Below the pieces are notes generated by a model. That model was given only the letters and a program-made list of their open reading frames with translations, ran no database searches and was not told the origin of the DNA. 64,000 nucleotides of DNA, from the NCBI RefSeq assembly GCF_023101765.2, contig NC_064213.1, forward strand, positions 2,852,001 to 2,916,000, written 5' to 3'. This document shows positions 55,573 to 64,000 of the stretch, in pieces. Each line of letters starts with the position of its first letter. Positions within the stretch are counted from its first letter, which is position 1. Both the position numbers and the translations under genes were made by a program. This DNA comes from Spodoptera frugiperda. Lineage: Eukaryota; Arthropoda; Insecta; Lepidoptera; Noctuidae.

Positions 55573-56107
55573 AATCGTCCGTACGACCACTAACCCGAAG
55601 AAGCAATCTTTCAGTATACATTACAATGTACTTGGTATATCATCAAGCGATGCACAGAATGGAACAGGTGACAGAAGGGGGGGGAGGCTTTTACAAAGGG
55701 GGGTAAAAACTGTGAGTAATGGATGTTTGACGCGAATTAGAAAATATATGGTGCAGACCTTGAAATGCTTCTAGCCTCGAGTGGTTCTACATAACTCACT
55801 CTTTGGTAGAAAAGAGAGAAATAAAGTAAATACATGTAGTTTTCGGTTAGATGGCGATGTGATAAATGCTGTTGACCAAAATGTCTCGTGTTCTCATTTT
55901 TCACATTTTGGCAATGTTTGATTGTTTTAGGTTATTTCTTATTTGTCATTAGGTGTCGAACTGAATGGATGAACTGAAATATTGAGAACTCAAAACATAA
56001 ATATTATAATGAATTAGGTCAAAATAGTAAATATCCCACCCCGAGTCCTACTCATAGTTTATTATTACTTACGTGTTATTGACCAATTTACTACGTCTAC
56101 TTAAATT
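55573..56107. other. No gene recognised
   Basis: A 93-codon frame ending at 55774 starts in the LINE and includes a G-run (GGGGGGGGAGG, 55677); not gene-like. Confidence 0.4.
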
Positions 56108-56290
56108 AACACGGTTGATGCAGCACGAGCAGCCGGCTGCCGCGCAATGTGGGTTCGATTCCCAGCGCACGGAGCAACTTTATGTGTAATCTATAAATTG
56201 TTGTTTCGGGTCTGGATGTCATATGTATGTGAACTTGTATGTTTGAAAACGCACCCACGACACAGGAGAAATTCCTAGTGTGGGGCAATA
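56108..56290 (+). mobile_element. SINE C copy
   Basis: CGGCTGCCGCGCAATGTGG, GGGTTCGATTCCCAGCG (box B), GAGCAACTTTATGTG, GTTTGAAAACGCACCCACGA, CCTAGTGTGGGGCAA. Confidence 0.75.
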
Positions 56291-56292
56291 TT

Positions 56293-56390
56293 TTTTAAGA
56301 CTTTGACTGCCAATAGAAAACTGTTGAAGGCAAATCCTCCGCTAAGGTTGGTCACCGGTGGCCACTACAGCGTTCAATGTGTTAAAGAAA
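56293..56390 (+). repeat. Repeat Y copy 2
   Basis: GACTTTGACTGCCAATAG, CTCCGCTAAGGTTGG, GCGTTCAATGTGTTAAAG; counterpart of 3578-3656. Confidence 0.45.
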
Positions 56391-56478
56391 AAAAGAGGCA
56401 TCCGGAGAAATCTCTATAATGATGTGTTTATTATAATATCATTAATTATACTGTATGTTTATGCATGCATAAAGCTGC

Positions 56479-56558
56479 AGAGCGGTAAAGCTTTCACTAG
56501 TTGGTCCATAAATTAGTTCACATCATACACCACGGGTCCGACTACAATCCTGCAAAAC
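56479..56558 (+). repeat. Duplicate of the intron flank of exon 2
   Basis: GAGCGGTAAAGCTTTCACTA, then GTTGGTCCATAAATTAGTTC matches 58778-58857, just after the exon 2 donor, at roughly 85 percent by eye. The exon itself is not recognisable upstream of this copy. Confidence 0.6.
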
Positions 56559-56676
56559 GAATTTTCGTTATAAAACTTTCGTACGGATGCTCCAAATTGC
56601 ATAAATATTTTTTTGCGTTTGTTGTTGGTCAAGTTTAATATAAAAAAAGTTTCAATAATTCACCCTCAAACGTAAT

Positions 56677-56812
56677 GTTACGCTTTTTTATCCCCGAAGG
56701 AATAGTCAGAGGTGCATATTACGACACGTAATGTAACAATATACACCCACTTTTCATAATTTATGTTTAGAAGTCCCATATAAGATGCGGTGAGCCTATT
56801 GCAATATGCTGC
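56677..56812 (-). mobile_element. SINE A tail (reverse) abutting a SINE A head
   Basis: Antisense: TTATCCCCGAAGGAATAG, CAGAGGTGCATATTACG, CACCCACTTTTCATAATTTA, GCCTATTGCAATATGC; ends exactly where a plus-strand head begins. Confidence 0.65.
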
Positions 56813-56952
56813 GTCGTTGGTCGAATGGTCGCAAATGCGACTGCCGGGCAAGGAATCTCGGGTTTGATTCCCGGGTCGGGCAAATCACTGCTGAGCTATT
56901 TCGGGTTTTTGAAAATTTCTTAGTAGTTTCGGAGTCTGGAATTGTGCCCAGC
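56813..56952 (+). mobile_element. SINE A head and part body
   Basis: TCGTTGGTCGAATGGTCGC, GCGACTGCCGGGCAAGG, GGGTTTGATTCCCGGGTC (box B), TTGAAAATTTCTTAGTAG, GTCTGGAATTGTGCCCAG. 56953-57306 holds nothing else. Confidence 0.75.
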
Positions 56953-57306
56953 TTATTCACCCTTAAAATACAGTAAATAGCTCCACAATGAAGTAGGAGC
57001 GGGCCACATGAACATAATACTAACGGCTAACTAAACTATAGTATACATAAAGTAGTTTTCAAACCTACCTACGCAATCCCAAAGTTGTAGTCAGTAATAA
57101 TAGAATTCCTAAGATTGCGTGCTTGCCAAGCCTTTTACTAGAAACTTTCGCAAACTTCGTAATTAATAGCAGCTCATTAAACAATTTACATGTATTGTGA
57201 GAGCTTTACATACCCATGTCAATGAGTATAACATTGGGGATAGTATTATGTGCAAGGCTTGCAAAACTATCAGGAACCTTATTTTTAGGGAGAAAAATCT
57301 TCAATG

Positions 57307-57485
57307 ACTGTGCTGCCCCGCACAAGAATTTTCTCTTATGTTGTGGGTGCGTTTACAAGTATACATTTAGATATACGCATGACACGCAGACCTGAAACAA
57401 TTATTTCTGGATCAAACAAAGAGTTGTTCCGTGCGCTACACTTGGCAGCCGGTAGCCCAACCATCGCGCCAACCGTGCAGTCAAA
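57307..57485 (-). mobile_element. SINE C copy
   Basis: Antisense: AGAATTTTCTCTTATGTTG, CATGACACGCAGACCTGA, AGAGTTGTTCCGTGCG, CAACCGTGCAGTCAAAC; box B lost. Confidence 0.7.
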
Positions 57486-57640
57486 CTTCTGCCGTCTCTG
57501 GTGAGATGAGTGGTGTCAAATTCTTACTAGCTAAAAACCACCCGTTTATATACTCCTTCTTTGATGGGTGATGGAACTCTCTCATTTCAAAAGTACATTT
57601 ATGGTTTAATTGAAATAAGAGATTTGACTTTGATTCTACG
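57486..57640 (-). mobile_element. SINE B fragment, then CAAAGTC scrap
   Basis: TCTGGTGAGATGAGTGGTGTC and TTACTAGCTAAAAACCACCC (57486-57545), then CAAAAGTACATTTATGGTTT and GATTTGACTTTGATTC (57587-57635), both antisense. 57641-58095 is featureless. Confidence 0.5.
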
Positions 57641-58095
57641 TAAATATAATGATGCGAATGTTACAGAAGTTAGTCTGTAGGTGCCTGACAGATGTTAGTC
57701 TCTAACATTCGGATAAATCGAATGAATCAAATTCGAATTAAGTTAACTAGCATAATCGAAAATCGAATCTAAAAATGTCTTCACATACAGACTCTAAATA
57801 TTCTCAATCTAGAACTAGACATTGCCTATTTTGACTACTACATCAAGCTTCGCTTTGCAGTGAGATTTTTAAAAAGCAAAATCCAATATCCGACCTCGTA
57901 TTTAAAGTTCAACCGCGGTTAAAACTGCGCCAAAACCTTAGCCTTTATTTACAAACGGACTCTTCTATTTTCCCTGGTTATTTCCCAACTGACTTCGCTT
58001 TGCCAGTCCACAAAGGTTTTCAGCTTTATATCATAAAGAACTAGCAGTTCTGATTCATCAGCTTCATAAAGACGATGAGACCGATAAGAATTTTA

Positions 58096-58290
58096 TCTAA
58101 TATATAAAATTCTCGTGTCACAGTTTTCGTTGCCATACTTCTCCGAAACGGCTTGACCGATTTTGACGAAATTTTTGTGCTTATGCTATGAGAATTGGTC
58201 AACTTCTATTTTTCATTTCCCTAAATGTTAGGGGTAGTACAGCCCTAAATTTTTTAGTTTTCCGCGGACGAATTCGCGGACAGAAGCTAG
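58096..58290 (+). mobile_element. Non-autonomous Helitron, complete (H15)
   Basis: A then TCTAATATATAAAATTCTCG at the start; TCCGCGGACGAATTCGCGGA hairpin, ACAGAAGCTAG and T at the end. Textbook A/T insertion and 3' hairpin; 195 bp, no coding. Confidence 0.85.
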
Positions 58291-58469
58291 TATGTATCTA
58301 AATTGGACCTAGTATTTATAATAGTATACTGATCGAGCAGTTATCAAAGGCGGCTTCTAGCTATTGACTGCAAGAGCGGTCCGTGTATGTGAATCACTGG
58401 ATAACTACTCGAACAGTCCGTGTATGGTGGCTCTCAGGCATTAATTAAATTACATGTTTATTATTTTCC

Positions 58470-58662
58470 AATTACTCCTCTTGCCAATCCCTGATTATCC
58501 TCTTTCCCAAACCCTAACCACCAACCCTTAAATTCCTAACCCCCAAAAGGCCGGCAACTTACTTGTAACACTTCTGATGTTTTGGATGTCCATGGGCGGC
58601 GGCGATTGCTTACCATCAGGTGATCCGTCTGCTCGTTTACCGGCTTATACCATACAAAAGTA
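58470..58662 (+). mobile_element. SINE D, head lost, ending against exon 2
   Basis: AATTACTCCTCTTGCC, AACCCCCAAAAGGCCGGCAA, ATCAGGTGATCCGTCTGCTC, CCGGCTTATACCATACAAAA. About 25 bases separate it from the exon 2 acceptor. Confidence 0.75.
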
Positions 58663-58687
58663 ATAATTTTGTCTTGTATTGTTACAG

Positions 58688-58774
58688 ATACGATAACGTC
58701 CATAACTGAAGGCCCAGACCTTCAAGAGAAGTCTACCAGAAGAAGTCAGCCACACTCGTCGCGTATCTCCGCCG
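58688..58774 (+). CDS. Predicted internal coding exon 2 of the same gene (phase 1-1, 87 nt)
   Basis: Seen: the acceptor TTGTATTGTTACAG and a donor CCG then GTGAGA bracket 87 nt, read as two bases, 28 codons and one base. The last base of the exon at 27899 is G; joined to AT here it gives an Asp codon and the frame stays open. The peptide is rich in Ser, Thr and Arg and includes TRRSQPHSSRIS, which resembles basophilic-kinase sites (RRS, SRIS). That is a motif-level inference only. The pyrimidine tract starts within about 25 bases of the A-rich end of a SINE D copy, so the repeat sits right against the splice signal. The intron sequence just after the donor is repeated 2.3 kb upstream at 56479-56558. 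The symmetric phase means skipping it would not break the frame, as in alternatively spliced cassettes. No known family recognised. Confidence 0.6.
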
Positions 58775-58857
58775 GTGAGAGCGGTAAAGCTTTCACTAGT
58801 TGATCCATAGATTAGTTCACATCACACACCATAGGGCCTATTGCAAACCTGAGAAAT

Positions 58858-59729
58858 TGAATTAAGTAGGTAGCTACTGAGAATTTCAAACTTCATACTA
58901 TTCCTGCGAAATCAAAAAACAAGGATTTTCTTTTAGGTATAAAATTAATCATACTGTATACCATATGGAGATCACTCATATAATTTAAATGAAGCTACAA
59001 GTAATACTTGTCCAAAAAAAATGCAGTCCTAAATATTTCAACGAAACCGAAAATAAAGTTTTAAAATCTTTGTGAACAGCTCCATGTACGTTAACCACAG
59101 AAAACCTGTAATGTAATGTTGTAGGTTACCTAAAAATGTTACGGGCATGCGGCGCAACTGTTACAATATCGTAAAAATAGAACAGAAAATGTAACTACTA
59201 GGCCTAATTCGCTCACTTTTCGTATATTGTCAGCCTACTTGATAACAAATATTTATATGGTTTAAATTAAGTCATATGAGTGTTCTACATATGAAATACT
59301 TAAAAACTTCAAAATAGACTTGTCAGAAATTCAGCCCATTAGCGCCCAAAATTAGCCGCACTAATAGTCATTCCAACCAACAAGCCAATCATTTTCTACC
59401 TCAACGACGCCACTTATTCAATAAATCACCACATTTCAGCCCAACACACACCTTACTAACGTTTCCGACGATAACTTACGAGTTTCCTAACACACCCACA
59501 ACGGACTGGAGTACTATACAACTAGGAGTATATTTACCAACGAAACTATGCCTAAATAGAGCCCAAATAACGTTCCTACTTTACGATGGTTCCGTAGCAC
59601 TTTGAATGGAAGTTTAGGATCCCCTACACCACGCCTTTACGACAATAGAATTGACACCTACAACGCTTTCATTAAGATGTATTGAGTTGAGTGTAGTATA
59701 CTAAGATGTATTGATGTGTGTGTAAGAAT
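58858..59729. other. Intron 2, no feature recognised
   Basis: AT-rich; no splice-bounded frame or repeat word seen. Confidence 0.45.
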
Positions 59730-60010
59730 GTCGTGGTGACTTGGTGGTTTAAGACGCCACCTCGTCATGCATGTACAAACCTACCAATTGCAAGTACCAA
59801 TGTGACATTTTCCGAGTTATATTATGTACTTTCTAAGATTATTTAGACATCACTGACATCACTGACGAACGGTGAAGGGAAACATCGTAAGGAATTTTAA
59901 ATTAAGAGTTTGAAATCGCCAACCCGCATTGAGCAAGCGTGGTGACCTTCTCCGTGTGAGGAGACTTTTGATCGGCAGTGGCCACTTATAGGCTGTTGAT
60001 GTGCGTGTAA
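59730..60010 (+). mobile_element. SINE E copy
   Basis: GTCGTGGTGACTTGGTGGTT, TCATGCATGTACAAACC, GACGAACGGTGAAGGGAAAC, AATCGCCAACCCGCATTGAG, GGCCACTTATAGGCTGTTG. A CATCACTGA word is duplicated near 59850. 60011-60694 is AT-rich. Confidence 0.7.
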
Positions 60011-60694
60011 GAATGGCTAGTATTCCTTTGTGTATGGAATGGGTTAGTATTTAATTCGTAATAGTTCACTTTATTGTATCCAGGTTTGTCTTATTCCCTA
60101 GCTGATTAATAAATATGAAGATCGTGGCAAACTTCGTCTTAATATATTCCTTCTTCTTATTTAAGAAAAAAGGAGAACTTAGCTTTATTACCTGAACTAG
60201 ATTCAGATTACAATAATTACCTATGACAAATTAAACCTAATCAACAACAGCAATAAGATAGCAAATTGCAACAATAGCACAGCAGTGTCGTTGCCAAATA
60301 TCACTGTAAAGCTAAATCCGAATTGCCTTTATAGTTCTGTAACTAAAACGTCGCTGTAATAAATAAAGATAAATTTATGGCCACCGCATGCTATGTTTAT
60401 GGCCGATGCATGCCACACAAGTTTTAGATGTATGTAGGATTAGAACGTAGTTTGAGCTAGGCATAAACCTAGGGTTTGAAAAATATTTACGATGTTTTTA
60501 AAATATAGGCTGTTTTATAATGAAACGTAGGTATTTGCATTTTTACTGTAACGCCTATAAGGTTTAATTAAGTTTTATTTTCGTAGTCTGAATATCGATT
60601 TATTCTTGTGTTTACAACTGCCCGTGAGTATTAAGGTTATTTTTTGTTTCCACTGGTAAAGTTTGGATTTTTTATACACTACCTAAAGAAACAT

Positions 60695-60848
60695 TGAGTT
60701 TCAGCTTTGCATAACACCTAACTGCACTGACGGACAGACTGACAGACTATTATTTATTTTTTTATTTGTTGACATTTCAAAACTGGGTGAAGCGAGATCG
60801 AGTGTCAGACTCTTACCGTCTAAAAACCATTCCGTTTCCTACCCATTC
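60695..60848 (-). repeat. CAAAGTC-family scrap followed by a SINE B fragment
   Basis: AACACCTAACTGCACTGACG and GTTGACATTTCAAAA (60712-60783), then GGTGAAGCGAGATCGAGTG and GTCTAAAAACCATTCCG (60784-60835). 60849-61219 is featureless. Confidence 0.45.
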
Positions 60849-61219
60849 AAAAAGTGTAAAAGTTACTTAAATATACTGATATCAATTTATTTTACCTCTC
60901 ACTTTGTAAGTCCAAAAATACATTATTGCATTCCGTTTTCAATATACCAAAACTTCCATGTTTTACGATTAAAACAAAACAAACTTAACAAGAAATAAGT
61001 AGAAATAAATTTTAAACCTACTGACCCACTTATATTCGGATCTGAAGGACATCGGTATTGTCATGACAGCATAAAGGTTTCATAATATAATATGTGCCAA
61101 CGTAACATATGTATATTGTATATGTACTTATTGTATAAGGTGTTCTAAAAGTATCTGCCACGGCTTTAATGGGAGGTTGTGTTGTGTTTGAAGATTACAA
61201 TAGAAGGGCACAGGAAAAG

Positions 61220-61770
61220 AAGGCGCTCATTAACATTCTCATTGTTTTGAGTAATCAAGTAATTAGACCTAAAATCTCAATTTTCTCATAAAAAGTACAT
61301 AGAATATCATATTTAATCATGTACACAATGAACCCCACATATATTTCTCAATTGCTGATATTTTTTTTTACATTAACTTAGTTATTAAATTACACTTTAA
61401 GTTTTCATTGCCAAAGTCCCAAATGTAACTGGAAAGAAGGTGTTCATTGTCGCAATGAGCTCCTTTTTGTATATTATTGAAATGGTTATCACAAAAAATG
61501 TTATTGATTTATAATAAGGTAAAATGAAACAAAGTATTAAATGGCCACAATATTAAATATAAAAACAAATATTAAATATTAAATATTAAATAAATAAATA
61601 TTAAATATATATTATATATCAAATATTAAATATATAACATATTAAATAAACAAAATGGCCACTATTGAGCGCGTTCTTTATTACAACCGGTGCAATGGTC
61701 GCGTTCTAACATTGTTTCATAGACAATGAGCGCCTTTATATTTGGTTTGAAATGAAATGAGCGCGTTTTA
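61220..61770. repeat. Unclassified repeat with scattered GAGCGC/GCGCTC motifs
   Basis: AAGGCGCTCATT (61219-61230) is inverted at 61725-61736 (AATGAGCGCCTT). Related words: GGTGTTCATTGTCGCAATGA and GCTCC (61440-61465, a hairpin), TTGAGCGCG (61665), GGTCGCGTTC (61698), ATGAGCGCG (61757). A decayed TIR element is possible. Confidence 0.4.
61545..61647. repeat. AT-rich ATTAAAT microsatellite
   Basis: ATTAAAT and TATATAT units repeat with little else. Confidence 0.8.
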
Positions 61771-62034
61771 TTCTAATGTTGGATATTTTTATATGGACTT
61801 AACGTGGAATCAGCCCCTTTTTCCATTTTTAAGATAACGTAGTTAGATTGGCCGTTTAAAAACAAGGTCATTGGTAAAGTTTAATACAAAATGGAAAAAT
61901 TGTCGATGTGAGCTTGGATCTACAGTAGAAACAATTGTCTTGGGTTCAAACACAACACAATTAATTTTAGCCGTCAGATATTTCGGATACGACCTTATAA
62001 CAAAAAGACATGTACAATATACATATTTTACGTA

Positions 62035-62225
62035 GGCACGGCAATTATCACTGCGACTCCAGTGGTGTTCGCAGGTGCGTTGCCGACCTATTAAAAAGGA
62101 GTACGCTCTTTTCGTAGATTGATTTGTATTCCATAAAAATAAGTTTTTGAATGGTATAGGAAATAGAACAAGCAGACTACTACAACAGATTACTTGATGG
62201 TAAACAATCAACGCTAGCTCACATG
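62035..62225 (-). mobile_element. SINE D, diverged
   Basis: Antisense: GGTGTTCGCAGGTGCGTTGC and CCGACC (near GGTCGGCAACGCACC on minus) and TTACTTGATGGTAAACAATC with CCCATGTGAGC order. It explains most of the 134-codon minus frame at 61843-62247. Confidence 0.5.
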
Positions 62226-62363
62226 GGACTTCTACGATGCTTAACAATAACTCTTGATTATGAGTTTTACAAAACGCGTTGCAAGTACCGGTGTCGTATC
62301 AGGCCTTTTATATCTTTTGTATAAATGTTCCATCTGCAATCTCTAATTCACTTAATTTTCCAG

Positions 62364-62462
62364 AATGGAGTGGAGCAACGGGTGGTCCTCCTGCAGAAGT
62401 AGTGTTGCGGCTACATCCACCATCCTCGACGTCACGGGTCAACGCTTCGTTAGCTGACGTCG
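62364..62462 (+). CDS. Predicted internal coding exon 3 of the same gene (phase 1-1, 99 nt)
   Basis: Seen: TTCACTTAATTTTCCAG precedes the segment, and TCG then GTACGT ends it. The open frame is two bases, 32 codons and one base, the same phase as the two upstream candidates. With the closing G of exon 2 the first codon becomes GAA (Glu). The peptide is Gly/Pro/Ser/Val-rich, with segments such as GGPPAEVVLRLHPP. It is locally GC-rich (around 58 percent by eye) in AT-rich surroundings, which favours coding sequence. A damaged direct copy, including its acceptor, lies about 960 bases downstream at 63323. It probably belongs to a flexible part of a larger protein; the identity is unknown and the rest of the gene must lie outside the window. 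A purine-rich run (GAGAGTGAGAGTAAGGGAG) follows the donor and could be a splicing enhancer. Confidence 0.62.
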
Positions 62463-62669
62463 GTACGTAGAACAGAGAGTGAGAGTAAGGGAGAAAAAGG
62501 GAGAGTGTCAGAGAGAGTTAGGAAAGTAAATAGAGTTAAAAAATATTGTTTTCTTTTAAAAATTTATATGTGATTATTGATTTAATTGGTACACAAAAAA
62601 TAGTAGGTATGACTAATTCTCATAAATACTTTTTGAGAACATATAAGTTGTCACACTAAACATTTCTCT

Positions 62670-62836
62670 ACGTGTCATTGAGTGCGTCCACAAACATACG
62701 CAGTTACACATGTACATCAGACATCGAAACAACAATTTGATAGCATCACGACAAGAGTTGCTCCGTGCGGGAATCGAACCCGCTACACACTGCGTGGCAG
62801 GCGGTTACTCAGTCATAGCGCAAACCGTGCAGTCAA
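62670..62836 (-). mobile_element. SINE C copy
   Basis: Antisense: GTGCGTCCACAAACATACGC, CATCAGACATCGAAACAAC, AAGAGTTGCTCCGTGCGGG, AATCGAACCCGCTACAC (box B), AAACCGTGCAGTCAAG. Confidence 0.75.
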
Positions 62837-63021
62837 GTCAATACTACTAAGTTACATAATAAATAATAATCTTAAATCCAGTACTTTAGGTTTATTTTTG
62901 AAGAAAACTTTCTCTAAAGCATTTTCTCAAAGGAAGTCGCAAAATAAATTTATGGGAACAGTTTTAAAGTTCGACATAAAATTTTACTTAAGAATTTTAA
63001 AACCTTACTTATTTATGTAGG

Positions 63022-63260
63022 GCGTAGTAAACACGTTTCAGAAGCTTGATTCTTAGGCATAAGAGTGCTGGTTCGAAACTTACCAACGGCAAGTACCATT
63101 GTGTCTTTTTTTCAAGTTCTATGTACTTTCTAAGATTATTTAGACACCAATGACAAACGCCGAAGGAAAACATGAGTAAATCGGGGCTATAATTTCGAAT
63201 TTTAAGTTTGAAATCGCCAAACCGTATTGACCAAGCGTGGTGATTAATGCTCAAACATTA
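63022..63260 (+). mobile_element. SINE E copy just upstream of the pseudo-exon
   Basis: GTGCTGGTTCGAAACTTACC (box B-like), ACTTTCTAAGATTATTTAGA, CACCAATGACAAACGCCGAA, AATCGCCAAACCGTATTG, CGTGGTGATTAATGCTCAAA. Confidence 0.7.
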
Positions 63261-63322
63261 TCTATATGAGTCCTCATCAAAACCTCTCGGTCATATAATA
63301 CCTAATTCAGATAATTTTGTAG

Positions 63323-63399
63323 AATGGAGTGGAGCGACATGGTCCTCCTAAAAGGTAAAAAATATACCTACATACACCAGTCCTCGATCACGGGTCAAA
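63323..63399 (+). pseudogene. Decayed tandem copy of exon 3 (pseudo-exon)
   Basis: The sequence repeats the acceptor and the start of exon 3: both read CTAATTCA, three bases, AATTTT, two bases, AG, then AATGGAGTGGAGC. Matches continue through TGGTCCTCCT, CCTACATACACCA/GCTACATCCACCA, TCCTCGA and TCACGGGTCAA, with small deletions. In the phase used by exon 3 the copy meets TAA after eight codons, and its acceptor has changed from CCAG to GTAG, so it cannot encode the same segment. A GTAAAA at 63355 might act as a weak donor. It follows a SINE E copy. Origin by local duplication is inferred. Confidence 0.65.
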
Positions 63400-63821
63400 A
63401 CCTAGACTTTCATTATACTCGCCTTACAAGTCAGTCATCGAAAACACAATTAAGTTCTTTCAACCTAACTTATTCACTAACACAGCAGACATAGTCTTCA
63501 AAAACATTCTCCATAGTACGAGACTCGCCTTGATATTTAACTGAACCGACAATAACTGGGTCTTATCGAATGTTTTCTGGGTTAACTGTGTAGACGTCAA
63601 ACTGTCAGTTTGCGGTTTGTGGATACAAATCAAATCAATACCGAGCAATAGTGAGCCACGGCTTACAACTGTCTGTAGGTACTGAAATCTTTAGAGGGAT
63701 TTTGTAACTTCATGTCTGGATTTTACACTAATAAATGGGTTTTTTTGACAATAGTTGCTCAGCCACCACTCTTCTATTACCGTGCAGTCAAGACTGGATA
63801 ACACTAACTTTTTCACCATGG
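63400..63821. other. No gene; SINE C scrap
   Basis: ATAGTTGCTCAGCC and ACCGTGCAGTCAAGAC (63752-63795) are an antisense SINE C head scrap. Minus frames at 63460 and 63691 are not gene-like. Confidence 0.4.
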
Positions 63822-63912
63822 TGAAATAAGTAGGTGTACATTGTATAGCGGCATTACCTCCTGTAATGTGCACCTCTGCCTAGCCCTTCGGGGATAAAAG
63901 GCGTGACGTTGT
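63822..63912 (+). mobile_element. SINE A tail
   Basis: AAGTAGGTGTACATTGTATA, GTAATGTGCACCTCTGCC, CCCTTCGGGGATAAAAGGCG, then a GTT run. The last 88 bases of the window show nothing. Confidence 0.75.
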
Positions 63913-64000
63913 TGTTGTTGTCTTATTAGATTCACAACAAGGGTAAAGATAGGAATTATGTGTTAATCACAAAAAAGAAGAGCCAAATTAAAAGTACCCT

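Noticed and set aside
55493..55774. 93-codon plus-strand open frame
   Set aside because: Starts in the wrong frame of a LINE end and continues through an A-run and a G-run.
61843..62247. 134-codon minus-strand open frame
   Set aside because: Most of it is translation of a diverged SINE D (62035-62225); composition is not gene-like.

Overview
This window looks like an AT-rich, repeat-crowded piece of a lepidopteran genome, probably a noctuid moth. That call rests on the repeats: several tRNA-derived SINE families, many copies of a SINE-like family with the words CTGCGGACTACCTAGCGGG and GCAGGAGTAGGAAC, short Helitrons with A-TC...CTAG-T ends, palindromic MITEs, and R1-, RTE- and CR1/Jockey-like LINE remnants. 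I see no bacterial operon, CRISPR array, rRNA, virus or free-standing tRNA gene. The species is an inference from pattern memory.

Most of the window reads as intronic or intergenic DNA. The best evidence for a host gene is three small plus-strand segments at 27807-27899, 58688-58774 and 62364-62462. Each has a pyrimidine-rich acceptor ending in CAG, an open frame and a GT donor (GTAAGT, GTGAGA, GTACGT). All three begin and end in phase 1 (93, 87 and 99 nt), so they join in frame in order, with introns of about 30.8 and 3.6 kb. The encoded segments (basic; Ser/Thr-rich; Pro/Ser-rich) look like a disordered intracellular linker made of cassette exons. I cannot name the gene. A decayed copy of the third segment lies at 63323-63399, and the intron flank of the second is repeated at 56479-56558. 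A tract ending TTTTCAG directly followed by GTAAGT at 18991-19008 is a candidate recursive-splicing point in the intron before the first exon. A possible second coding remnant lies on the minus strand at 38991-39335.

Layout: 1-9 kb holds a 150-bp-arm foldback, Helitrons, a SINE nested in a SINE and a 1-kb TIR element with TGGCCAC motifs. 9-22 kb holds MITEs (one with TATA and one with TTAA flanks), SINEs, two RTE-like LINE ends and a GC-rich hairpin block. 22.9-24.8 kb is a Helitron split by a 5'-truncated R1-type LINE with a 13-bp target duplication. 25-36 kb holds the first exon among MITEs, SINEs and Helitrons. 36-46 kb holds a 773-bp DNA transposon with perfect 34-bp TIRs inside a Helitron end, a perfect 48-bp inverted repeat and a 69-bp RTE insertion. 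46-58 kb is dense in SINEs with three LINE or MITE remnants and a 56-bp tandem repeat. 58-64 kb holds exons two and three and an unclassified GAGCGC-motif repeat.

Repeat family letters in the entries (SINE A to E, MITE M to S, and so on) are local names for this window only. All boundaries were read by eye, and edges of decayed repeats are good to about 10-20 bases.
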